A DNA stretch of 64,000 nt, taken from an uncultured Serinicoccus sp. (GTDB lineage Bacteria; Actinomycetota; Actinomycetes; Actinomycetales; Dermatophilaceae). Where the stretch lies: the NCBI RefSeq assembly GCF_947500995.1, contig NZ_CANMUA010000002.1:417972-481971 (forward strand), written 5' to 3'. Both the position numbers and the translations under genes were made by a program. The stretch's first letter is position 1, and every line of letters begins with the position of its first letter. Positions 15,547-23,583 of the stretch are shown one piece after another. Below the pieces are notes generated by a model that was not told the DNA's origin, made no database searches, and was given only the letters and a program-made list of their open reading frames with translations.

Positions 15547-16629
15547 ATGCAGGCCCTGGACCGCGTGGACCTGCGCCCCCGCGTGCAGCAGGCTCTGGAC
15601 GAGCAGCTCGCGCGGCAGCGTGCCGTCCTCGACGAGCTGGGACCGCCGATGACCCCGTTGCTGGAGGCGATCGCCGAGCTGCTGAGCGGTGGCAAGCGCC
15701 TGCGCGCCACCTTCCTCTACTGGGGCTGGCGTGCCCTCGGCGGACCGGACGACCCGGCCGCCGTGCGGGCCGCGAGCGCCATGGAGATCTTCCAGGCCGC
15801 GGCCCTGCTGCACGACGACGTCATGGACCACAGCGACCTCCGGCGCGGCCACCCGACCGCCCACCGCCGGTTCGCGAGGTACCACCAGGAGCAGCGCTGG
15901 TCCGGCGACCCGGACTCCTTCGGCCACGCCGCCGCCATCCTGGCCGGCGACCTGTGCCTCAACTGGACGGACGAGGTCTTCACCACCAGCGGACTCCCCC
16001 AGGACGCCCTGGACCGGGCGCGGCCCGAGTTCGACCGCATGCGCACCCAGCTCATGGGCGGCCAGTTCCTCGACATGCTGGAGGGCGCCCGCGGCTGGCG
16101 CGACCTCGACCTCGAGCAACGCCTCGAACGGTGCCTCACGGTGATCCGCTACAAGAGCGCCCGTTACTCCGTCCAGCAGCCGCTGCTCATCGGCGCGGAC
16201 GCCGCGCAGGTCGACGGGCAGACCCGGCGGTCCCTCGGTCGCTTCGGTGCCGCCCTCGGAGAGGCCTTCCAGCTGCGTGACGACGTCCTGGGCGTCTTCG
16301 GCGACCCCGAGCAGACCGGGAAGCCGGCCGGCGACGACCTGCGGGAGGGCAAGCACACGGTGCTCGTGGCCCACGCCCTCGCCCTGGCCGACCCCTCCGG
16401 GGCGCAGCTCGTCGAGGACGCGCTCGGCGACCCGGACCTCGACGAGGACGCCGTGGACCGGGTGCGGGAGGTCCTCGTGGGCTCCGGCGCCCTGGGGCGC
16501 ACCGAGCAGATGGTCGACCGGGGTGCGGAGCGCGCCCTGGAGGAGATCAGCGGTGCCCCGGACCTGACCCAGGAGGGGCGGGAGGCGCTGACCGAGCTCG
16601 TGGCGGTCTGCACCCGGCGCTCCACCTGA
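15547..16629 (+). CDS. idsA: Polyprenyl (geranylgeranyl-type) diphosphate synthase
   Basis: 360 residues. The first Asp-rich motif is in LLHDDVMD (about residues 89-93), and the second is LRDDVLGVFGD (about 244-248). GGKRLRA near residue 40 binds isopentenyl diphosphate. It condenses isopentenyl diphosphate with an allylic primer; chain length cannot be read with confidence, but the position matches Mtb idsA2 next to Rv2175c. Product could feed menaquinone or polyprenyl phosphate synthesis. ATG 15547 is preferred over the adjoining GTG 15544 because GAGGA then sits at a normal distance. The gene is divergent from the SOS operon and convergent with the Rv2175c-like gene. Confidence 0.92.
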   Translation: MQALDRVDLRPRVQQALDEQLARQRAVLDELGPPMTPLLEAIAELLSGGKRLRATFLYWGWRALGGPDDPAAVRAASAMEIFQAAALLHDDVMDHSDLRRGHPTAHRRFARYHQEQRWSGDPDSFGHAAAILAGDLCLNWTDEVFTTSGLPQDALDRARPEFDRMRTQLMGGQFLDMLEGARGWRDLDLEQRLERCLTVIRYKSARYSVQQPLLIGADAAQVDGQTRRSLGRFGAALGEAFQLRDDVLGVFGDPEQTGKPAGDDLREGKHTVLVAHALALADPSGAQLVEDALGDPDLDEDAVDRVREVLVGSGALGRTEQMVDRGAERALEEISGAPDLTQEGREALTELVAVCTRRST

Positions 16630-16653
16630 GCCGGCCGGAGACCACCGGCGACG

Positions 16654-17010
16654 TCAGAACGCCTGTTCCTGCGCGCGGCGGCGCACCTCCGTCTTCGCCC
16701 CGGCGTGCAGGGAGGCCAGCGCGCTGCCGCCCGGCAGCGAGTCGTCCGGCGCGTGGAGCCAGGAGACGATCTCCTCATCGCTCTGGCCCCCGTCGGCGAG
16801 CACGGTGATGGTGCCGCGCAGGGCCGGGAGGGGGCCGTCGTCGACGAAGAAGCCGGCCGGGACCATGAGCACCGCGTCCGGGCCGCGTCGCAGCCCGACG
16901 ACATCACGCTCCTGCACCCAGCGCCGGGCCTGCTGCAGGCTGACGCCGGTGCGCTCCATCACCTCGGGGATGGTCCACCACTCAGAAATTACATCGCTGT
17001 CACTTACCAC
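16654..17010 (-). CDS. Rv2175c-family DNA-binding protein
   Basis: About 118 residues. An N-terminal winged helix-turn-helix (WWTIPEVMERTGVSLQQARRWVQERDVVG) is followed by the family C-terminal half (GGQSDEEIVSWLHAPDDSLP...RRRAQEQAF). In M. tuberculosis Rv2175c is phosphorylated by the neighbouring kinase PknL, and a PASTA kinase gene lies close by here too. GTG 17010 is the first in-frame start but an AGGAG only 2 nt upstream makes the exact start doubtful. The upstream 16985-17035 segment is unusually A/T-rich for the window and probably holds its promoter. Confidence 0.86.
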   Translation of the reverse strand: MVSDSDVISEWWTIPEVMERTGVSLQQARRWVQERDVVGLRRGPDAVLMVPAGFFVDDGPLPALRGTITVLADGGQSDEEIVSWLHAPDDSLPGGSALASLHAGAKTEVRRRAQEQAF

Positions 17011-17165
17011 ATCTCCTAGTCAATCACATGGCGCGACACGCCGAAAGGGTGGCGGTGGTCCGATTCGCAAGGTACTGTCCCTCATGCCTCACGGGTCACC
17101 TTGTCCCCCCACGTCCCGCGAGCGTCCCACACCCCTTGCTTCACAGCCGTCACTGGAGGAACGAC

Positions 17166-18440
17166 GTGAGCCCCCTCTTCGCCGCCCTGCCCCCGGGCGA
17201 CCTGCCGTCCCTGGCCTACGTCGCGCCCACCGGCGTGCACGCCACCGCACCGCTGGACACGGTGGTGCGCACCCAGAAGGACACCAGGCACACCGTCGCC
17301 CCCGGTGACACCGTCTACGACCTCGCCGCGCGCTACGACGTCAGCGCCCGGGCCATCGTCCGCGCCAACGACCTGCCCGACGGCGGCCGGTGGATCATGC
17401 CCGGGACCACGCTGCGGATCCCCTCCGGCGCAGGGGCGGCCCCGTCCGCCCCGGCACCCGCCCCCGACTCGTCCTCGGCGCCCGCGACCAAGGCCCCGTC
17501 CCAGGGCACGGTCACGGTGCGGCCGGGCGACACCCTCTCCCACCTCGCGGTGCGTCACGGCGTGAGCATCAAGGACCTCGTGGCGGCCAACGCCATCGCC
17601 AACAGCAGGCTCATCTACCCCGGCCAGGTCCTGCGCCTGCCCGGCGCCGCCGCGGAGCAGCGGCCCTCCGGCGGCACCTCGGCGCCCGCCACGACAGCCC
17701 CCCAGACCTCCTCGTCCGAGACCCGCAGCGTCACGGTGCGGGCGGGTGACACCCTCACCGGGATCGCCGCACGGCACGGCGTCACCGTCGCCGACATCGC
17801 GCGGGCCAACGGCCTGGACGACACCCGGCTCATCTACCCGGGCCAGAAGCTCCGTCTCGGCGGGTCCAGCGCGGCCGCCCGCGTCGGGACCACCGCACCG
17901 AAGGCCCTGGACCGTCCGTACGACGAGTCCACCATCGGGGACCACCGGGCCGGCGAGAAGGTGCCGGACACCTTCCTGCACTACCGCTACAGCGACGGCA
18001 TCGCCCGGTCGGCCGCCGCCAACCGGGACTACCTCGCCGAGGTCGACGTCCCCAGCCGGTCGGCGGTGCGCGACCTCATCGTCCGGACCAGCGAGCGCCA
18101 CGGGGTGGACCCCACCCTCATGCTGGCGATGTCCTACCAGGAGTCGGGCTGGAACCACCGGGCGGTCTCCCCCGCCAACGCGATCGGCGCCATGCAGGTC
18201 ATCCCGAGCTCGGGCCAGTGGGCCTCCGGTCTGGTGGGGCGCGAGCTCAACCTGCTGGACCCCGAGGACAACGTCACCGCCGGCGTGGTCATCATGCGCA
18301 CCCTGCTGCGCTCGGCCGACAGCACCGACGAGGCCATCGGGGGCTACTACCAGGGCCTGGCCAGCGTGCGCCAGCACGGTCTGTTCGCCGACACCCGGCA
18401 GTACGTCCGCAACATCAAGCACTTCCAGCGGACCCTCTGA
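17166..18440 (+). CDS. LysM-repeat lytic transglycosylase-like cell wall hydrolase
   Basis: 424 residues from GTG 17166, with GGAGGAACGAC directly upstream. It has three LysM domains: residues ~42-85 (HTVAPGDTVYDLAARYDV), ~117-158 (VTVRPGDTLSHLAVRHGV) and ~189-232 (VTVRAGDTLTGIAARHGV), separated by Ala/Pro/Ser/Thr-rich linkers. A C-terminal transglycosylase domain follows, with MSYQESGWNHRAVSPANAIGAMQV (catalytic Glu in YQESGW). LysM binds peptidoglycan and the C-terminal domain would cleave its glycan strands. Oddly there is no recognisable signal peptide: the N-terminus is MSPLFAALPPGDLPSLAYVAP, and the in-frame upstream extension to 17028 does not supply one. It precedes the PASTA kinase gene by 69 bp. 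Confidence 0.87.
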   Translation: MSPLFAALPPGDLPSLAYVAPTGVHATAPLDTVVRTQKDTRHTVAPGDTVYDLAARYDVSARAIVRANDLPDGGRWIMPGTTLRIPSGAGAAPSAPAPAPDSSSAPATKAPSQGTVTVRPGDTLSHLAVRHGVSIKDLVAANAIANSRLIYPGQVLRLPGAAAEQRPSGGTSAPATTAPQTSSSETRSVTVRAGDTLTGIAARHGVTVADIARANGLDDTRLIYPGQKLRLGGSSAAARVGTTAPKALDRPYDESTIGDHRAGEKVPDTFLHYRYSDGIARSAAANRDYLAEVDVPSRSAVRDLIVRTSERHGVDPTLMLAMSYQESGWNHRAVSPANAIGAMQVIPSSGQWASGLVGRELNLLDPEDNVTAGVVIMRTLLRSADSTDEAIGGYYQGLASVRQHGLFADTRQYVRNIKHFQRTL

Positions 18441-18496
18441 GCCCGGGCACGGGCATACCGACGGCGCACGTCCCACGGTCGGACGGCCGCGCTCCG

Positions 18497-18502
18497 TAGA
18501 CT
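18497..18502 (+). promoter_or_regulatory. -10 box of a leaderless promoter (PASTA kinase)
   Basis: TAGACT followed by 7 nt and GTG 18510; no Shine-Dalgarno of normal strength. Transcription would begin at the start codon. Confidence 0.65.
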
Positions 18503-18509
18503 CGAGGGC

Positions 18510-20471
18510 GTGACCGCCCCGACCTCCACCCTCCTCGACCGCGTCATCGACGGTCGGTACCGGGTGGAGGGCGGGCTCGCCCGCGGCGGCATGGCGACCG
18601 TCTACCGCGCCCGCGACCTGCGCCTGGACCGTCCGGTGGCGCTCAAGGTCATGCGCCCCGACCTCGCCGAGGACGACGCGTTCGTGCGGCGCTTCGTGGC
18701 GGAGGCCCGGGCCGCGGCCCGGTTGTCGCACCCGCACGTCGTCGGGGTCTACGACCAGGGCGAGGACGGGGAGGTCGTCTTCCTGGCGATGGAGCTCGTG
18801 GAGGGCCCCACGCTGCGCGACGTCATCACCGCCCACGCGCCGATGTCCACCCGCCGGGCCATGGCCCTGCTGCTCCCCGTCGCCGAGGCCCTGGCCGAGG
18901 CGCACCGGCGCGGACTCGTGCACCGCGACATCAAGCCGGAGAACGTCCTGCTGGCCGGGGGGCGCGAGAGCGGGGTCAAGGTCGCCGACTTCGGGCTCGC
19001 CCGGGCGGTCTCCGCCGCGGGTCGGCAGGCGAGCTCGGAGCTGCTGTGGGGGACGGCCGCCTATCTCGCCCCCGAGCAGGTCGAGCAGGACGCCGTCGAC
19101 GCCCGGACCGACGTGTATGCCGTCGGCCTGCTGCTCTTCGAGCTGCTCACCGGCCGCAAGGCGTTCCCCGGCGGCGACCCGCTACGGGTCGCCTACGAGC
19201 ACGTCCACGGCAGCATCCCCTCCCCGCGCGAGGTCACCGGGACCGTCCCGGCGCCGGTCGACGCCCTGGTGCGCCGGGCGGCCGCGACCGACCGCGCCGC
19301 CCGGCCCCGCGACGCCGCGGACCTGCTGGCGCAGATGCGGGAGTGCCTGCGCGAGCTCGACGACACGCAGCTGGACGCGGCGCCCGCGCCCCTCGCGCCG
19401 GCCGCCGGGGACGCCGCCGACGCGGACCTCACCCAGGTCGTGGCGGGGGTCGGCGACTCCACCCGGCACCTGCCGGTCACCCGGCCGGACCCCACCGAGG
19501 GGCACTACGCCCGCACCACCGGCAACCGACCGCCCCGTCCCACCACGCCGACCCGCGCACCGGCGCAGCCGCGCCCCTCCCGACGTCGCGGCGGGGTCGT
19601 GCTGTCGCTGCTCCTGGTCGCGCTGCTCAGCGGAGCCGGGTACGCCGCGTGGTGGCTGCTGGACGGGCCGGGGGTCCACTCCCCCATGCCCGCCGTCGTG
19701 GACCTCTCCGAGGAGCAGGCCCGCGCCGTGCTCGACGCCGAGCAGCTCGACCCCGTCATCAGCTACGCCTATTCCGAGCAGGTCCCCTCCGGGGTCGTCA
19801 TCTCCGCCGAGCGGGAGGTCGGGCAGCAGGTGCGCCACGGGACCGACGTGCCGGTGGTCGTCTCCCAGGGACCGGAGCGGTATGCCGTGCCGCCGCTGGC
19901 CGGGTTGAGCGTCGAGTCGGCGCAGGAGGCGCTCGCCGGCGCCAACCTCGCGCTCGGGGAGCAGACCCGCCAGCACGACGAGAGCGAGCCGGAGGGACGC
20001 ATCCTCAGCAGCACCCCGGCGGCCGGCGAACCGTTGCCCCCCGGGGGCGAGGTCGCGGTCGTCGTCAGCGACGGGCCCGCCCCGGTGTCCGTGCCGCAGG
20101 TCGCCGGGCGCACCGAGCAGGAGGCCACGGCAGCGCTCGTCGACGCCGGACTGACCGTGACCGTGGCCCCCGAGCGGGTCTTCGACGAGGAGGTGCCCGA
20201 GGGGTCGGTGGTGAGCCAGGCCCCCACCTCGGGCACGGTCGAGCGCGGCAGCACCGTCACCGTCGTCGTGTCGAAGGGTCCTGAGCTGGTGAGCGTCCCG
20301 CAGGTCGTGGGGCGCCAGTTCACCGCGGCCGAGGAGGAGCTCGTCGAGCTGGGTCTGGTCGTGGAGCGCGACAACGTCCGGGGCGGTTTCTTCGGGACGG
20401 TCCGCGAGCAGTCCGTCGAACCCGGCGAGCAGGTGCCCCGGGGCACCGTGGTCGTGCTCGCCGTCGTCTGA
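18510..20471 (+). CDS. pknL: Serine/threonine protein kinase with four PASTA domains (PknL position)
   Basis: 653 residues. The kinase domain (residues ~15-285) has the Gly loop LARGGMATVY, VALK lysine near residue 45, HRDIKPEN (about 138-145) and DFG (about 160). A proline-rich juxtamembrane segment leads to a single membrane helix (about 358-385), then four extracellular PASTA repeats, recognisable by repeated VPxVxG and VVVSxGP. PASTA domains sense peptidoglycan or lipid II. In M. tuberculosis the gene at this locus, pknL, lacks PASTA repeats, so this protein is built like PknB/Stk. Neighbouring LysM transglycosylase and Rv2175c-like gene suggest control of cell wall growth. The leaderless GTG 18510 decides the start. 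Confidence 0.93.
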   Translation: MTAPTSTLLDRVIDGRYRVEGGLARGGMATVYRARDLRLDRPVALKVMRPDLAEDDAFVRRFVAEARAAARLSHPHVVGVYDQGEDGEVVFLAMELVEGPTLRDVITAHAPMSTRRAMALLLPVAEALAEAHRRGLVHRDIKPENVLLAGGRESGVKVADFGLARAVSAAGRQASSELLWGTAAYLAPEQVEQDAVDARTDVYAVGLLLFELLTGRKAFPGGDPLRVAYEHVHGSIPSPREVTGTVPAPVDALVRRAAATDRAARPRDAADLLAQMRECLRELDDTQLDAAPAPLAPAAGDAADADLTQVVAGVGDSTRHLPVTRPDPTEGHYARTTGNRPPRPTTPTRAPAQPRPSRRRGGVVLSLLLVALLSGAGYAAWWLLDGPGVHSPMPAVVDLSEEQARAVLDAEQLDPVISYAYSEQVPSGVVISAEREVGQQVRHGTDVPVVVSQGPERYAVPPLAGLSVESAQEALAGANLALGEQTRQHDESEPEGRILSSTPAAGEPLPPGGEVAVVVSDGPAPVSVPQVAGRTEQEATAALVDAGLTVTVAPERVFDEEVPEGSVVSQAPTSGTVERGSTVTVVVSKGPELVSVPQVVGRQFTAAEEELVELGLVVERDNVRGGFFGTVREQSVEPGEQVPRGTVVVLAVV

Positions 20472-20510
20472 CGCCCCGGGCCGGTGGCGGTCCGCGGACC
20501 GACCCGACGG

Positions 20511-21104
20511 TCAGCCCTGGTGCGCCCAGCGTTCCTCGCGGTCCACCCGGGCCCGGGGGTGGTATCCGTGCGACTCCCACCACCCCTGCTGCGGCTGCCG
20601 GTGGTAGGTCACCTCGACGAGCCACTTCGGGCCCTTGAAGCCGTAGAGGTGCGGCAGCACCGCCCGGGCGGGCCAGCCGTGCTCGGCGGTGAGCGGGTCC
20701 CCGTGCACGCTGTGCGCGACGAGGGCGTCGGGGTGGTGCAGGTCCTCGAGGAGGACCCCGGCGGCATACCCCCGGGCGGCGGCGAGCAGGACGTGACCGG
20801 CGTCCGGGTGCGGCGGGGCCAGGGCGAGGACGTCGCGCATCCGCACCCCACCCCACCGCAGGTCCGGGACGCTGTGCCGGTCGACGCAGTGCAGGCTCGC
20901 CGACACCTCGACGAAGGGCAGCCCGGCCAGGTCGTCCCACGTCAGCACGGTCACCCCGCCGTCGGCGGTGTCGCCGGCGATCCGCAGGGTCCAGGCCTCG
21001 GGGTCCAGGCGCGGCACCCGGCCGTAGTGCGAGGGCCGCCAGGTCCGCGTCGCCCGCTGCCCGGGGGGCAGCGGGCTGCCTGGCTCGCCCCCGGCGTCGG
21101 TCAC
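20511..21104 (-). CDS. Molybdopterin-dependent oxidoreductase, sulfite oxidase-like catalytic domain
   Basis: 197 residues, a stand-alone oxidoreductase molybdopterin-binding domain. ASLHCVDRHS holds the Cys expected to ligate molybdenum; WGGVRMRDVL, AEHGWPARAVLPHLYGFKGPKW and the C-terminal GWWESHGYHP are characteristic of YedY/sulfite oxidase-type folds. No signal peptide or membrane segment is seen, so it is probably cytoplasmic, unlike YedY. GTG 21104 overlaps the threonine aldolase TGA as GTGA. Substrate unknown. Confidence 0.87.
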   Translation of the reverse strand: MTDAGGEPGSPLPPGQRATRTWRPSHYGRVPRLDPEAWTLRIAGDTADGGVTVLTWDDLAGLPFVEVSASLHCVDRHSVPDLRWGGVRMRDVLALAPPHPDAGHVLLAAARGYAAGVLLEDLHHPDALVAHSVHGDPLTAEHGWPARAVLPHLYGFKGPKWLVEVTYHRQPQQGWWESHGYHPRARVDREERWAHQG

Positions 21105-22171
21105 GGAGCGACGCCGCCCCGGTCCAGCAGCTCGAGCAGGACGTCCTCGGCATGCTGGGTCATCGGGTCGTCGACGTCGAGGTGCCAGACGTAGCGCGCG
21201 TGCCGGGCGTCGGTGGGGTAGCCGAGCACCCCGCGCTCCCCGGCGGCAGCGACGAAGTCGGCGGCGGCCCACCCGGCCGCCCCCACGTCGAGCACGAGGA
21301 TGTTGGTGTGCACCTGCTCCGGGTCGACGACGTCGGGAGCGGCACCGCCCAGCGCCCGTGCCACGGCCGCGGTGCGGCGGTGGTCCTCGGCCAGCCGGTC
21401 GAGCTGGTGGTCCAGGGCGTAGCGTCCGGCCGCGGCCAGGAGGCCGACCTGGCGCATGCCGCCCCCCATCCGCTTGCGCAGGATCCGCGCCTGCGCGATG
21501 CGGTCCGCCGACCCGACGAGCATCGAGCCGACCGGCGCGCCGAGCCCCTTGGACAGGCATACCGAGACCGTGTCGGCGCAGGCGCCGTAGTCCGCGAGGG
21601 CCACCCCGGTGGCCACGTGGGCGTTCCAGAGGCGGGCCCCGTCGAGGTGCACCCCGACCCCGGCCGCCCGGGTCCCTTCCCGCAGGCGGCGCAGGTCCTC
21701 CAGCGGCTGCACCGTGCCCCCGCCGAAGTTGTGGGTGTTCTCGACGACGACGCACGCGGTGCTCACCTGGTAGGCGCCCCCGTCGGGCACCATGACCGCG
21801 AGCGCGGTGTCGACGTCCAGCCGCCCCCGGTCGGCGACCCAGCTGCGCGTCGTGATGCCCGAGAACGCCGCCGCGGCCCCGAGCTCGGCCCGCAGGACGT
21901 GGGCGAGGTGGTCGCTGATGACCTCCGACCCGGGACCGGCGTGCAGGCGCAGCCCGATCTGGTTGGCCATCGACCCGGTCGGCATGAAGAGCGCCGCCTC
22001 GTGCCCCAGCAGCGTGGCCACCTGCTCCTCCAGGGCGGCGACGGTCGGGTCCTCGGCGTAGACGTCGTCCCCGACCTCGGCCTCGACCATGGCCGCCCGC
22101 ATCCCCGTCGTGGGCCGGGTCAGCGTGTCCGAGCGCAGGTCGGCGGTCTGGCCGACGGCGGACCCACCCAT
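21101..22171 (-). CDS. ltaE: Low-specificity L-threonine aldolase
   Basis: 356 residues, fold-type I PLP enzyme. The N-terminal LRSDTLTRPT and VGDDVYAEDPTV are family hallmarks; the PLP lysine is in CLSKGLGAPVGS near residue 208, and HLDGARLWNA precedes it. It cleaves L-threonine or L-allo-threonine to glycine and acetaldehyde. ATG 22171 starts one base after the aroG TGA, and its own stop overlaps the next gene, so aroG-ltaE-molybdo-oxidoreductase form a tight minus-strand operon. Linking glycine production to the shikimate entry enzyme is not an obvious pathway pairing. Confidence 0.93.
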   Translation of the reverse strand: MGGSAVGQTADLRSDTLTRPTTGMRAAMVEAEVGDDVYAEDPTVAALEEQVATLLGHEAALFMPTGSMANQIGLRLHAGPGSEVISDHLAHVLRAELGAAAAFSGITTRSWVADRGRLDVDTALAVMVPDGGAYQVSTACVVVENTHNFGGGTVQPLEDLRRLREGTRAAGVGVHLDGARLWNAHVATGVALADYGACADTVSVCLSKGLGAPVGSMLVGSADRIAQARILRKRMGGGMRQVGLLAAAGRYALDHQLDRLAEDHRRTAAVARALGGAAPDVVDPEQVHTNILVLDVGAAGWAAADFVAAAGERGVLGYPTDARHARYVWHLDVDDPMTQHAEDVLLELLDRGGVAP

Positions 22172-22172
22172 C

Positions 22173-23540
22173 TCAGCGACCGCCCCGCTCCAGCATCTCG
22201 GCGACGAGGAAGGCCAGCTCCAGGCTCTGCTGGTGGTTGAGCCGGGGGTCGCACAGGGTCTCGTAGCGCAGCCCGAGGTCGTCGAGGTCGACCGGGGTGG
22301 TGCCGCCGACGCACTCGGTGACGTCGTTGCCGGTCAGCTCCACGTGGATGCCACCGGGGTGGGTGCCCGCTTCCGCGTGCGCGGCGAAGAACCCGCGCAC
22401 CTCGTCCACGACGTCCTCGAAGCGGCGGGTCTTGAAGCCGCTGGGCGAGGTGAAGGTGTTGCCGTGCATCGGGTCGCACACCCACGCCACCCGTCGGGCG
22501 TCCTCGCCGAGGGAGGTGAGCAGCGACGGGAGCACGTCCCGGATCGTCCCGGCACCCATCCGGGTGATGAAGGTGAGGCGTCCCGGGGTGCGCTCGGGGT
22601 CGATCCGGTCCATGAGGGCGAGCACGGTGTCGCGGTCGGCGGTCGGGCCGAGCTTGACCGCGACCGGGTTCTGGATCCGGGAGACGAAGTCGATGTGCGC
22701 GCCGTCCAGGTCACGGGTGCGCTCGCCCACCCACACGAGGTGGCTGGAGGTGTCGTAGAGCAGCCCGGTGCGGTGGTCGCGGCGCACCATGGGTCGCTCG
22801 TAGTCGAGGACCAGCGCCTCGTGCGCGGAGTAGAACTCGACCCGGCGCATCTCCTCGGCGTCGGCGACGCCCGAGGCCTCGAGGAAGCGGACCGCCCGGT
22901 CGATCTGCCCGGCCATGACCTCGTACCGCGCCTGCGCGGGCCCGGTGAGGAAGCCCTTGTTCCAGGCGTGCACGCTGCGCAGGTCGGCGAAGCCGCCGCT
23001 GGTGAACCCGCGCACGAGGTTGAGGGTGGCCGAGCTCGCGTGGTAGCAGCGCAGCAGCCGCTCGGGGTCGGGGCGCCGCGCCTGCGGCGTGAACTCGAAG
23101 CCGTTGACCATGTCCCCGCGGTAGGCCGGCAGGGTGACGCCGTCGCGCGTCTCGGTGTCCGAGCTGCGCGGCTTGGCGAACTGCCCGGCCATCCGCCCGA
23201 CCTTGACGATCGGCGTCCCCGCCCCGTAGGTGAGGACGACGGCCATCTGCAGGATCGTCTTGATGCGGTCCCGGATGTTGGGCCCGGTCACGTCGGCCAG
23301 CGTCTCGGCGCAGTCGCCGCCCTGCAGCGTGAAGGCCCGCCCGGCGGCGACGTCGGCCATCCGCGAGCGCAGCTGGTCGCACTCACCGGCGAAGACGAGC
23401 GGCGGATAGGTCCCGAGCACCGAGAGGGTCTGGGCGAGGGCCGCGGGGTCGTGCCAGGTCGGCTGCTGACGCGCGGGCAGGTCGGGCCAGTCGATGTCGG
23501 GGCCCCCGGAGGTGGCCAGGCCGGTCAGGTCGGTGCTCAC
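22173..23540 (-). CDS. aroG: 3-deoxy-7-phosphoheptulonate synthase, class II
   Basis: 455 residues. Plant/actinobacterial class II DAHP synthase motifs are complete: GGDCAET, KVGRMAGQFAKPRS, EFYSAHEALVLDYE, CDPMHGNT and HVELTGNDVTECVGG, which include metal- and PEP-binding residues. It condenses phosphoenolpyruvate and erythrose-4-phosphate, the first step of aromatic amino acid synthesis. GTG 23540 is set by a TACCAT -10 box ending 6 nt upstream, i.e. a leaderless start; the open frame extends further but without support. Located as in M. tuberculosis (Rv2178c) between pknL and the plsC-like gene. Feedback inhibition by aromatic amino acids is typical of the family. Confidence 0.95.
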   Translation of the reverse strand: MSTDLTGLATSGGPDIDWPDLPARQQPTWHDPAALAQTLSVLGTYPPLVFAGECDQLRSRMADVAAGRAFTLQGGDCAETLADVTGPNIRDRIKTILQMAVVLTYGAGTPIVKVGRMAGQFAKPRSSDTETRDGVTLPAYRGDMVNGFEFTPQARRPDPERLLRCYHASSATLNLVRGFTSGGFADLRSVHAWNKGFLTGPAQARYEVMAGQIDRAVRFLEASGVADAEEMRRVEFYSAHEALVLDYERPMVRRDHRTGLLYDTSSHLVWVGERTRDLDGAHIDFVSRIQNPVAVKLGPTADRDTVLALMDRIDPERTPGRLTFITRMGAGTIRDVLPSLLTSLGEDARRVAWVCDPMHGNTFTSPSGFKTRRFEDVVDEVRGFFAAHAEAGTHPGGIHVELTGNDVTECVGGTTPVDLDDLGLRYETLCDPRLNHQQSLELAFLVAEMLERGGR

Positions 23541-23546
23541 CGCTCC

Positions 23547-23552
23547 ATGGTA
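23547..23552 (-). promoter_or_regulatory. -10 box of a leaderless promoter (aroG)
   Basis: TACCAT on the minus strand, 6 nt before GTG 23540; no Shine-Dalgarno precedes the start. Confidence 0.6.
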
Positions 23553-23583
23553 GGAGACGGCGGGTGGTGGTTCTGACGCCGCG

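Noticed and set aside
20484..20496. GGTCCGCGGACC palindrome between the PASTA kinase and the molybdo-oxidoreductase genes as terminator
   Set aside because: Perfectly symmetric with no loop, so it cannot form a normal RNA hairpin; kept as uncertain and not annotated.
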